Part shown: positions 57,018-64,000 of the stretch, in pieces | Layout: the number at the start of each line of letters is the position of its first letter | Position numbering within the stretch: the stretch's first letter is position 1 | Source of the DNA: Bacteroidota bacterium | Lineage (GTDB): Bacteria > Bacteroidota > Bacteroidia > Bacteroidales > VadinHA17 | Assembly (NCBI GenBank): GCA_029547705.1 | Contig: JAKPOU010000042.1 | Coordinates: forward strand, 153,271 to 217,270 | DNA length: 64,000 nucleotides | Direction: 5' to 3' | Translations under genes and position numbers: made by a program | The notes under the pieces: generated by a model | What the model saw: the letters and a program-made list of their open reading frames with translations, nothing else | Databases searched by the model: none | Told to the model about the DNA's origin: nothing

Positions 57018-58348
57018 CAGGCAAGTTTTCCAATCTGTTTAATCAATTCATCATGATCTGATTTCAGTTTCATGTATTCAGAATCATTTCTCCTCAGGTA
57101 TTTCCTTATCCGGAATCCGCCTGTTATTCTTTTCAGGTAATGAATGTAATTCACTGCAAAAAGGCCGGAAACAGGCAGTGCAAGGAAGAGGATCAGTCCC
57201 AGCCAGAAGGGCGAGAATATCAGCAGAAAGGCTATCAGGAAAACAGGAATGAACACGAGTGCAAGTCCGACCGATATGCCGTATTTTATTGAGGAATGAA
57301 ACTGTTTATCGCGTATTTTCGGAATTTGTGAATTTGGAATTCCCAGGAAGACCAGGGTGAATATGGTTCCGTAGATAAATACCGGCAGACTGGCAATAAG
57401 TCCGAAGATACCGGCTATGAGCCAGCCAAGCGGGTGCCTGTTTTTTCTGAGGAGGGGATAATCAATCTTCAGCTCCCCGGCTTTTTGTTTGACATTAAGG
57501 CTCAGTGAGCATATTTTCCTGTAGAGTTCGGTATTTGTGATTTTCAGGTTATTGAGCTTGTCGATCAGCATCCTGTCCCTGAACAGTTTGGGAAATCTGA
57601 CATCATCGCTGTAAGGTCCGTTTACCAGGCTTCTCAGTTCATCTATTGCCTCATAGTCTTCCTTACTGTCTATATGGACCATCAGCATTTTCATTTCTCC
57701 GGAAAGCCGTTCCCTGAGCTGGTTATGGGCCACTTCGGGATTTTTCCTGTAAAGTTCATGATATTCATCAACTTCCACCGCTTTGCCGTACACTACCGTG
57801 AGTACCTGCCGGAATCTCTGGTAGTTTGTAAATTCCAGTCCGACGGGTATAATCTTGATTTTCATCTCAAAACCGGAAGCCTCATCTGCCTGGAAAGCTA
57901 TTCTGCAAATGCCTTTCTTCAGCTGGCGGAGCCTGCGGTAGCCGGCGTGGTCCCCTTCGGGAAGGATTACCAGTCCGTTTTTGTTTCGCAGAACATCTAC
58001 TGTTTTTTTAAATATTTCATCATTTTCCTTCAGGCTGCTGAAGCCGTCCCTTATCCTGTAAACCGGCAGAATTTTCAGGAAATAGAGGATTTCTGCAATG
58101 GTTTTATTTCTGAAGATATCGGCCCTGGCCAGAAATACCGGCTGGCCCCGGTGTGTGAAGAGGACAGCCAGGGCATCCATCAGGGCATTCTGATGATTGG
58201 GGGCAAAGATCAGATGATGATCCGGATTGATATTTTCCCGGCCGACAACTATTACTTTCCTGTAAAAGATATTATTATGCCAGAATCCCGCAATTGCCTT
58301 CAGTAAGGCGTATCCCCGAGAATATTCCTCTATGTTGTCTCTTCCCAT
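57017..58348 (-). CDS. 1-acylglycerol-3-phosphate acyltransferase-like protein
   Basis: 443 residues, PlsC superfamily. The catalytic HX4D motif is NHQNALMD and the phosphate-binding block is LVILPEGDHAGYRR. The second half has three or so membrane helices (about 305-400) and a short basic tail. Such long forms are common in Bacteroidota. It probably acylates a glycerolipid or related acceptor at the inner membrane. It leads an operon with the SDR and VOC genes. Confidence 0.88.
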   Translation of the reverse strand: MGRDNIEEYSRGYALLKAIAGFWHNNIFYRKVIVVGRENINPDHHLIFAPNHQNALMDALAVLFTHRGQPVFLARADIFRNKTIAEILYFLKILPVYRIRDGFSSLKENDEIFKKTVDVLRNKNGLVILPEGDHAGYRRLRQLKKGICRIAFQADEASGFEMKIKIIPVGLEFTNYQRFRQVLTVVYGKAVEVDEYHELYRKNPEVAHNQLRERLSGEMKMLMVHIDSKEDYEAIDELRSLVNGPYSDDVRFPKLFRDRMLIDKLNNLKITNTELYRKICSLSLNVKQKAGELKIDYPLLRKNRHPLGWLIAGIFGLIASLPVFIYGTIFTLVFLGIPNSQIPKIRDKQFHSSIKYGISVGLALVFIPVFLIAFLLIFSPFWLGLILFLALPVSGLFAVNYIHYLKRITGGFRIRKYLRRNDSEYMKLKSDHDELIKQIGKLA

Positions 58349-58357
58349 TCCCGATGA

Positions 58358-58384
58358 AAAAAATGATTCAGGCCGTCAGGCCTG
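58358..58384 (-). terminator. Terminator of the pth/S4-protein transcript
   Basis: On the minus strand CAGGCC and GGCCTG (58369-58384) form a six-pair stem with a four-base loop, followed by AATCATTTTTTTC. It lies 28 bp after the S4-domain gene and just before the acyltransferase start. Confidence 0.6.
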
Positions 58385-58412
58385 CTGATATCAAAATATG
58401 CAAAGTTGCAAG

Positions 58413-58805
58413 TTATAAAAAAAAGAATTCTTTCCACCTGTCAATGACCCTTCTCTCTTTTTTAGTTGGTCTTCCTGAACCTTTTCTCCGTCCGTCCGGC
58501 ATTTCCATCCTCTTCATTTCAAGCTTGATCTTTTCACCGGCAGGTGTCAGATCCTCGAGGTAATTGTCCACAAGCTTGGCACCCACACGGTTTTCCGTGA
58601 GGCCTGTTATCCTGTAAGTGAATGTAACCGGAGGTCTGCGGAGAACAATAATTTCATTTCCCTCAAGATATTTTGAAGGCTTGACCTTATTATTGTCAAT
58701 AAGCACTCTTCCCATCCTGCAGGCATTTGCTGCCTGGGTACGGGTCTTAAAGAGCCGGACGGCCCACAGGAACTTGTCTGTCCGGACGGATTTGCTTTCT
58801 GTCAC
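58413..58805 (-). CDS. S4-domain RNA-binding protein (Hsp15-like)
   Basis: 130 residues. The S4 domain lies at about 8-70 (RTDKFLWAVRLFKTRTQAANACRMGRVLIDNNKVKPSKYL). The basic C-terminal part (GRRKGSGRPTKKERRVIDRW) is as in Hsp15, which binds 50S subunits with a stuck nascent chain. The start overlaps the pth stop by 4 bp, and a recycling link with peptidyl-tRNA hydrolase is reasonable. Confidence 0.92.
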   Translation of the reverse strand: MTESKSVRTDKFLWAVRLFKTRTQAANACRMGRVLIDNNKVKPSKYLEGNEIIVLRRPPVTFTYRITGLTENRVGAKLVDNYLEDLTPAGEKIKLEMKRMEMPDGRRKGSGRPTKKERRVIDRWKEFFFL

Positions 58806-59413
58806 AATAATGCTGTTTTATTCCCGTCAGCCTCCTTTCCGGGCATCTTTCCCATCTTGTTGTATGCAGTCATTGTCAGTTCAGTTCCTGCAACGGCAAA
58901 TGACTTAATCATTTCAATGACTATATCAATTCTTTCCTTCAGGAACTCTTCCTCCCCGGGTTTCCATCGGCCCAGGACATGGTGTACCTGGGACCCCTTC
59001 CGGAATCCGTTTCCTATACCCACTCTGATACGGGCATATTCATTTGTTCCGAGAACGGAACTTATGTGTGCAAGGCCGTTATGTCCGCCATCACTGCCTT
59101 TGGGTCTCATCCTTATGCTTCCAAGCGGAAGTGCTATGTCATCAACGATTACCAGGAGGTTTTCCAGTTCAATTTTCTCCCTTTTGAGCCAGTATCTTAC
59201 CGCATTTCCGCTGAGATTCATGTAGGTTGACGGCTTGAGCAGGATCAGCTGGCGTCCCTTGTATTTCACGGGGCTTATAAATCCGTAGCGGCAGTCGGAA
59301 AAAAGTGAACCGGATGCCCTTGCCATTGCATCCAGGACCATGAATCCTATATTATGCCTTGTGCCGGCATACTCATCACCTACGTTCCCCAGGCCTGCCA
59401 CAAGATATTTCAA
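58802..59413 (-). CDS. pth: Peptidyl-tRNA hydrolase
   Basis: 203 residues. It frees tRNA from peptides after drop-off. Active-site residues are N10 and H20 in LGNVGDEYAGTRHNIGF, the D of IVDDIALP, and the N of GGHNGL; KPSTYMNLSG is present. Length is normal. The tail (GKEADGNKTALL) is poorly conserved. Confidence 0.97.
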   Translation of the reverse strand: MKYLVAGLGNVGDEYAGTRHNIGFMVLDAMARASGSLFSDCRYGFISPVKYKGRQLILLKPSTYMNLSGNAVRYWLKREKIELENLLVIVDDIALPLGSIRMRPKGSDGGHNGLAHISSVLGTNEYARIRVGIGNGFRKGSQVHHVLGRWKPGEEEFLKERIDIVIEMIKSFAVAGTELTMTAYNKMGKMPGKEADGNKTALL

Positions 59414-59471
59414 AATGCCGGATTATTTTAAGTCTTAAGTTATTTCCACCCCGTTTCAGTCGTATCTTTTC

Positions 59472-59501
59472 CCGGCCCGGTCTTTGTACCGGAGGGGCCG
59501 G
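59472..59501 (-). other. GC-rich hairpin downstream of rplY
   Basis: CCGGCCC (59472-59478) pairs with GGGCCGG (59495-59501) with an inner GGT/ACC. No T-run follows on the minus strand, so it is not a standard terminator; it may protect the rplY mRNA end. Confidence 0.35.
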
Positions 59502-59516
59502 ATCAACGGCTTCCCG

Positions 59517-60158
59517 TCATTCCCTGTCGGCGGATTCTCCTGCCGGAGTTTCCGTACCTTCAGTACCTTCGCCTGAAGTAACTTCTTCTTCTGCTTCCCC
59601 TTCAGCCTTGATGGCGACACGCGATGATGACACCATCACAACCGTTGCAATTTTTGAATCGAGAAACTCAATCTTGTCCTTTTTCAGATTGCCAACCTTT
59701 ATTGAATCATTGATTTTCAGGCTGCTTACATTTATCTCGATATTATCGGGCAGGTTTTCTGCCAGTGCCCGTATTTTCAGATTCCTTTTCCTTACACTTA
59801 ATCTGCCTCCGGCCTTGACGCCAACCGAATCGCCCGTTATTGCAACGGGGATATTCATTGTTACTGGTTTGTCGGCAAAGACCTGAACAAAGTCGGCATG
59901 CAGGATCCTGTCAGTGACAGGGTGAAACTGGATTTCATGAAGGATGGCCCTGGTTACCTCTCCGTCGAGATTCAGATGCACCAGATGTGCATCAGGCGTA
60001 AAGACCAGTTTTTTGATACTGTTCTCCTGGGCGCTGAAATTGATATTCTTTTCTTTCCCGTAAATAATACATGGCACATTGCCGGCCTTCCTTACCTGCC
60101 TGGCATGTTTTTTCCCGAGTTCATTTCTCAGTGTCCCCTTTATTTCAATTGTCTTCAT
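59517..60158 (-). CDS. rplY: 50S ribosomal protein L25 (long CTC form)
   Basis: 213 residues. The L25 domain covers about 1-95 (KGTLRNELGKKHARQVRKAGNVPCIIYG, HEIQFHPVTDRILHADFVQV) and the TL5/CTC beta domain about 96-185. A Glu-rich tail follows (EGEAEEEVTSGEGTEGTETPAGES). It binds 5S rRNA. It lies between prs and pth, a common order. Confidence 0.96.
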   Translation of the reverse strand: MKTIEIKGTLRNELGKKHARQVRKAGNVPCIIYGKEKNINFSAQENSIKKLVFTPDAHLVHLNLDGEVTRAILHEIQFHPVTDRILHADFVQVFADKPVTMNIPVAITGDSVGVKAGGRLSVRKRNLKIRALAENLPDNIEINVSSLKINDSIKVGNLKKDKIEFLDSKIATVVMVSSSRVAIKAEGEAEEEVTSGEGTEGTETPAGESADRE

Positions 60159-60185
60159 CTGTTAATATATTTTTGTGCTGCTAAA

Positions 60186-60204
60186 AGCCGCCTTCGTGGC
60201 AGCT
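60186..60204 (-). terminator. Weak hairpin between prs and rplY
   Basis: On the minus strand AGCTGCC and GGCGGCT form a seven-position stem with one mismatch, followed by TTTT. It could partly end the prs transcript before rplY. Confidence 0.35.
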
Positions 60205-60260
60205 CCCCATCGCACATTGGACTTTTTCAAAAATCGGCCTGCAAATATATTACAAAGCAT

Positions 60261-61199
60261 TCAGAATACAAAACTTGTACTGATCGACTGATTTGTGTTT
60301 ACTGCACGGATTGTGCCGGCGAATAAAGCGGCTATTGAGAGCACTTTGATTTTGTCGGATCTGACGGCAAAAGGTACTGAATCGCTTACAACGAGTTCCT
60401 CCAGTGAGGAATTGTTTATCCGTTCCACGGCATTTCCCGACAGTATGGGATGTGTTGCAACTGCCCTTATGCTTTTTGCACCTCTTTCCTTCATCATATT
60501 GGCTGCAAGGACGATAGTTCCCGCGGTATCGACCATATCATCGATAATTACAATGTTTCTGCCTTCCACCTCGCCGATAACGGATATCTCCTCCACCAGG
60601 TTTGCTTTCTTCCTGAGTTTGTAGCACAGTACCATTTCTGAGTGGAGATGCCGGGAATATGCATTTGCCCTTTTTGATCCTCCCATGTCGGGAGCCGACA
60701 CTGTCAGGTTTTCCAGATTCAGATTCTGGATATAGGGCGCAAAAATTGCGGAACCGAAGAGATGGTCCACGGGAACATTGAAGAATCCCTGTATCTGGTC
60801 GGCGTGAAGATCCATTGTTATTATCCTGTCGACACCTGCAGCACTCAGCAGGTCGGCCGAGAGCTTTGAGCCTATCGACACTCTCGGGCGGTCCTTTCTG
60901 TCCTGGCGTGCAAAACCGTAATATGGTATCACCGCAATCACCTTATATGCTGAAGCTCTCTTGGCTGCGTCGATCATCAGAAGCAGCTCAAGCAGATTCT
61001 CGGCAGGGGGATTGGTAGACTGTACGATAAAGACCATATCGCCTCTTACGGATTCATCGAAACATGGCTGGAACTCGCCGTCACTGAATTTGGTGACCGA
61101 GCTTTTACCCAGTTCAATGCCAAGCTCCCCGGCAATCTTTTCTGCAAGCTGGCGTGAGGCTCTGCAGGAAAACAGCTTCATACGTGCATGACCATACAT
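60261..61199 (-). CDS. prs: Ribose-phosphate pyrophosphokinase
   Basis: 312 residues; makes PRPP from ribose 5-phosphate and ATP for nucleotide, His and Trp synthesis. Motifs are KFSDGEFQPCFDESVRG, PYYGFARQDRKDRPRVSIG, MDLHADQIQGFF (metal site), and the PRPP loop VIIDDMVDTAGTIV. Length and motifs indicate the usual class I enzyme. Confidence 0.97.
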   Translation of the reverse strand: MYGHARMKLFSCRASRQLAEKIAGELGIELGKSSVTKFSDGEFQPCFDESVRGDMVFIVQSTNPPAENLLELLLMIDAAKRASAYKVIAVIPYYGFARQDRKDRPRVSIGSKLSADLLSAAGVDRIITMDLHADQIQGFFNVPVDHLFGSAIFAPYIQNLNLENLTVSAPDMGGSKRANAYSRHLHSEMVLCYKLRKKANLVEEISVIGEVEGRNIVIIDDMVDTAGTIVLAANMMKERGAKSIRAVATHPILSGNAVERINNSSLEELVVSDSVPFAVRSDKIKVLSIAALFAGTIRAVNTNQSISTSFVF

Positions 61200-61234
61200 C
61201 GTTTTGCGTATTGAAAGGTTGGATCAACTGCCTG

Positions 61235-61242
61235 CAAAAATA
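61235..61242 (-). promoter_or_regulatory. Candidate -7 box for prs
   Basis: On the minus strand the sequence is TATTTTTG, a full TAnnTTTG match, 35 bp before the prs start. Confidence 0.4.
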
Positions 61243-61252
61243 ACCATTCCTT

Positions 61253-61867
61253 CTAAAAAGAATCTGGTTTTGAAAAATTGTTCAAAGATTCTTCAATAAA
61301 GGCAAGAATTTCGCTTCTTCCCGATTTTGTGATTTTTGAAGTTACAAAAGTCACGGGGAGCTCCTCCCATTTTTCAAGCATTTGGGTATCATATTCCTCT
61401 ATGGACTTCTTCAGGCTGGCCCTGCTCATTTTGTCTCCCTTTGTAAAGACCCTGGCAAAGGGAATGCGGTTGATTCCGAGAAACTCCATGAAACCGGTAT
61501 CGCTTTTCTGGGGTTTGTGTCTCGGATCAATCAGTACGAACAGGCATAAAAGGTTTTCCCTGCTGAGGATATAACCGGTCGTGATCTTCATCCAGTCCCG
61601 TCTTTGGGCAGCCGCTGCCCTGGCGTAGCCATAGCCGGGCAGGTCAACGAGATACCAGCTGTCATTAATGAGAAAGTGATTGATGGTCCTGGTTTTGCCG
61701 GGTTCACCCGAGGTCTTTGCCAGTTTTCCGTATCCTGTAAGCATATTAATAAGCGAGGATTTGCCGACATTTGAGCGCCCTATAAACGCTATTTCGGGAA
61801 GATGTGAAGACGGAAACCCGTCTGGTGTTAAACTGCTGCTGATATATCGGGCTGAACGGATTATCAT
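61253..61867 (-). CDS. engB: Ribosome-biogenesis GTP-binding protein EngB (YsxC/YihA)
   Basis: 204 residues. G1 is GRSNVGKSSLIN, then GKTRTINHFLIN, G3 is DLPGYGYA and G4 is TKGD; all intact. It acts in assembly of the 50S subunit. It starts 9 bp after the MORN-like gene and belongs to the same transcript. Confidence 0.96.
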   Translation of the reverse strand: MIIRSARYISSSLTPDGFPSSHLPEIAFIGRSNVGKSSLINMLTGYGKLAKTSGEPGKTRTINHFLINDSWYLVDLPGYGYARAAAAQRRDWMKITTGYILSRENLLCLFVLIDPRHKPQKSDTGFMEFLGINRIPFARVFTKGDKMSRASLKKSIEEYDTQMLEKWEELPVTFVTSKITKSGRSEILAFIEESLNNFSKPDSF

Positions 61868-61876
61868 TTCAGCAGC

Positions 61877-62644
61877 CTAGTTAAGATCATTATAGGGCAG
61901 ATCAATCCTTTTATAAGCAAGCAGCCTGTTTCCGAAGGGCGTGGTTATTTCTGCAATAACGCCCAGGTAATTTTTCCCCGCCTGTCCGCTTTTCTTCAGG
62001 CTGATCACAGCCTTTCCGTCCCTGGTGTTTAGCGGTGTGATATATGCGGTGTCAAAGCGTTCGTTGGTGAACTCGCCCCTGTTGAATTTTACCCTTGTGC
62101 CCTTGTCTGACAGTTCCAGGGATATCCTGTACAGGCTCCGGGTATTGTATTCATCACTTACAGCTGCGACAATTTCGGGATAATCCCGTATCAGCCTGCC
62201 TTTGTTGTCATATTCCTCAAAGAAGGGAGTGCGCATACCCATGTCATATCCTATCATGGCCTTCAGTTTCCCGGTTCTGTAGTACTGCTTCTGAATCCCG
62301 TTAATAGTGTCATTTTTGTACGGGGTTGTTCTGAACAGCTGTCCTTCAACGTAATAATAACGTCCGGAGTCCTGTCTCAGGCCGTTCTCATACCAGAAAG
62401 TCTGGTAAAGCTGACCTCCCGGATAATATGTTTTCGTTAATCCGTGCCGGACACCATTCCTGAAGGTAACTTCCTTGATGATCCGGTTTCCGCCCATATA
62501 CTGTTTAATTCCCGTGTATCCCGTATCCGGGATGCTGATTGTGTCACTGGCGGCGGATGCTTCTTTTCCCGCTCCTCCGCCCCTGCATCCTGCCATTGCC
62601 AGGATAATTACTGCCAATGCTGCTGATATTGTCTCGGCTTTCAT
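61877..62644 (-). CDS. MORN-like repeat (YwqK-type) lipoprotein
   Basis: 255 residues with a lipoprotein signal (lipobox AGC, cysteine about residue 20). Four or so MORN-variant repeats are visible, of the form G-x-x-x-x-Y-x-x-G-x-L (HGLTKTYYPGGQLYQTFWYENG, DSGRYYYVEGQLFRT, GIQKQYYRTGKLKAMIGYDMG). Databases often call such proteins YwqK-family antitoxins, but no toxin gene lies nearby and a secreted lipoprotein is an unlikely antitoxin. The last 80 residues form a separate beta-rich region. Confidence 0.8.
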   Translation of the reverse strand: MKAETISAALAVIILAMAGCRGGGAGKEASAASDTISIPDTGYTGIKQYMGGNRIIKEVTFRNGVRHGLTKTYYPGGQLYQTFWYENGLRQDSGRYYYVEGQLFRTTPYKNDTINGIQKQYYRTGKLKAMIGYDMGMRTPFFEEYDNKGRLIRDYPEIVAAVSDEYNTRSLYRISLELSDKGTRVKFNRGEFTNERFDTAYITPLNTRDGKAVISLKKSGQAGKNYLGVIAEITTPFGNRLLAYKRIDLPYNDLN

Positions 62645-62671
62645 TTTATGCGATATTTGGGTAAGTGTATT

Positions 62672-63652
62672 TTACTGTATGAAAATCTCCAGAAGAGTGG
62701 CTCCGGGAAGCGGCTCCAGTATTACTTCGTTAATCATTGCCGGGAGGAGAACGCTTTCTCCTTTTATTACCTCTTCCGCATTTCCGTTCTGCCTGATGAG
62801 GAATCCGCCTTCGGTGCAGATATAAATCACGAAGGAATCAAGGAGGCTGTATTCCTTTTTTACAGATTCATTGAAACTGATAATGTTTGTGGTAAAAAAC
62901 TCGCAGTTTACAAGATTCTCCGTTTTGTTGAGCTGCGGTTTTGCTGATGATTTATTGCTTCCTGCAGCATTGAAGTCTATGGCATCCAGTGCCAGGCCGG
63001 TATGAAGCTCCCTTGGTTTTCCGTCCGGTCCCGTTCTGTTCCAGTCGAATATCCTGTAGGTGATATCCGAAGTCTGCTGTATCTCAACCAGCAGATTGCC
63101 CGCACCGATGGCATGTATTCTTCCGGCAGGCGTAAAAAACACGTCCCCCGGCGATGATATGTCTGCGTTCAGCACTTCTGCCAGTTTTCCGTTTTCAAGC
63201 TTGCTGATGTATTCTTCCCGGCTGAGGCTTTCCCTGAATCCCGAATAGATCCTGGCATCCCGGGCACTTTCCAGTATGTACCACATTTCTGTTTTTCCGT
63301 AGGCCCTGTGTCTCTTTTTTGCAAGTTCATTGCCCGGATGAACCTGTATGGAAAGATCCTTCCTTGCTTCAATCAGCTTGATGAGCAGCGGGAACTCGTT
63401 TCCGAACTTTTCAAACACGGAATCACCGGTAATATCTCCCATGTACACTTCTATGAGATCTTCAATATTATTCCCGGCAAGGAAACCATTGCTCACCACC
63501 GACAGATTGTCCTGAACCGCAGAAATTTCCCAGCTCTCCCCGTATGTTTTTTCAGGATCTCCCTTTTTATTGTAACGGTTTACCAGTGAATTGCCGCCCC
63601 AGATGGTCTCTTTCAGAATCGGTTCAAACTTTAGGGGATATAGTTCTGACAT
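62672..63652 (-). CDS. manA: Mannose-6-phosphate isomerase, class I (short form)
   Basis: 326 residues, the short Bacillus-like ManA. Zinc-site motifs are SIQVHPGNELAKKRH and GKTEMWYIL, and VFFTPAGRIHAIGAGNLLVEIQQTSDITYRIFDWNR closes the active site. It interconverts mannose 6-phosphate and fructose 6-phosphate, feeding GDP-mannose and cell-surface sugar synthesis. It leads the minus-strand group and is divergent from udk. Confidence 0.95.
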   Translation of the reverse strand: MSELYPLKFEPILKETIWGGNSLVNRYNKKGDPEKTYGESWEISAVQDNLSVVSNGFLAGNNIEDLIEVYMGDITGDSVFEKFGNEFPLLIKLIEARKDLSIQVHPGNELAKKRHRAYGKTEMWYILESARDARIYSGFRESLSREEYISKLENGKLAEVLNADISSPGDVFFTPAGRIHAIGAGNLLVEIQQTSDITYRIFDWNRTGPDGKPRELHTGLALDAIDFNAAGSNKSSAKPQLNKTENLVNCEFFTTNIISFNESVKKEYSLLDSFVIYICTEGGFLIRQNGNAEEVIKGESVLLPAMINEVILEPLPGATLLEIFIQ

Positions 63653-63703
63653 TTTGAATATTGGTTTAAGTTTCAGCTTCGTCTCATTTCAGTCACTTTT
63701 TAT

Positions 63704-63711
63704 TAACTTTG
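63704..63711 (+). promoter_or_regulatory. Candidate -7 box for udk
   Basis: TAACTTTG, a full match to TAnnTTTG, 31 bp before the udk start. No clear -33 box at the best spacing. Confidence 0.4.
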
Positions 63712-63742
63712 GCTGGATTGAGCGATGCTAATTTACGAATAA

Positions 63743-64000
63743 ATGCTGATTGTTGGTATAGCAGGAGGTACCGGTTCAGGAAAAACAACGGTAGTAAACA
63801 AACTGAAGAAGGAATTTCCCAACGGAGAGATTGTGGTGATTCCCCAGGATGCCTATTACAGGGATAACAGCCATATTCCCCCTGAAGACAGGCAGAAAAT
63901 AAATTTCGACCATCCCGACTCGCTTGAGTTTTCTCTCCTCATCAGGCATCTCAGGGAGCTGAAGGAGGGAAGAGCGGTTGAAATGCCGGTTTATTCCTAT
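63743..64000 (+). CDS. udk: Uridine kinase, N-terminal part
   Basis: The first 86 codons; the gene runs off the window. MLIVGIAGGTGSGKTTVVNKL has the Walker A motif, IPQDAYYRD is the base/ribose loop of the family, and NFDHPDSLEF is a strong uridine kinase signature. It phosphorylates uridine and cytidine in pyrimidine salvage. Confidence 0.94.
   Translation, partial: MLIVGIAGGTGSGKTTVVNKLKKEFPNGEIVVIPQDAYYRDNSHIPPEDRQKINFDHPDSLEFSLLIRHLRELKEGRAVEMPVYSY

Overview
The window is chromosomal DNA of a Bacteroidota bacterium, most likely from the Bacteroidales/Marinilabiliales side of the phylum. The signs are a SusC/SusD pair, a type IX secretion (T9SS) sorting domain, gldD and gldE, a second EF-G-like gene, promoter elements of the TTG-N19-21-TAnnTTTG type, A-rich start regions without clear Shine-Dalgarno sequences, and a ribosomal protein L17 with a long acidic tail. 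Base composition and codon use look even throughout. I see no rRNA, tRNA, CRISPR array, insertion sequence or prophage.

Layout. 1-3.6 kb: the end of an RND efflux unit (adaptor tail, inner-membrane pump, small PII-like companion). 3.7-9.3 kb: a decayed FISUMP-domain fragment, then a SusC/SusD outer-membrane uptake pair without visible enzymes or regulator, closed by a bidirectional terminator. 9.3-11.4 kb (minus): an EF-G paralogue that has lost the catalytic switch II histidine. 11.8-31.1 kb (plus): one continuous run of translation genes in str-S10-spc-alpha order (rpsL, rpsG, fusA, rpsJ ... secY, map, infA, rpmJ, rpsM ... rpoA, rplQ) ending with eno. 31.1-31.7 kb: a GC-rich, hairpin-rich noncoding stretch with its own strong terminator, a candidate structured RNA. 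31.7-43.4 kb: a UbiD-family decarboxylase, a convergent hybrid histidine kinase with a degenerate ATPase part, three small envelope proteins of unknown role, hisS, ychF, a T9SS-exported M14 carboxypeptidase, and an alkaline-phosphatase-superfamily protein with altered metal ligands. 43.4-47.2 kb (minus): ssb-gldE-gldD-phosphopantetheinyl transferase-GGGP synthase, tightly packed. 47.7-49.7 kb (plus): an HU-family protein, a 29-residue basic protein resembling the AURKAIP1/COX24 (bS22) family, and ribonuclease G. 49.8-55.1 kb: dsbD, lnt (minus), a candidate small RNA with its own promoter and terminator, and an M19 dipeptidase. 55.1-58.3 kb (minus): acyltransferase, short-chain dehydrogenase, VOC protein. 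58.4-63.7 kb (minus): manA, a MORN-like lipoprotein, engB, prs, rplY, pth and an S4-domain protein. The window ends inside udk (plus).

Most of the window is housekeeping. The parts that deserve attention are the EF-G paralogue, the two candidate noncoding RNAs (31.2-31.7 kb and 53.6-53.8 kb), the tiny basic protein gene, the altered phosphatase, and the PII-like partner of the RND pump. No clearly new multi-gene system could be demonstrated from sequence alone.
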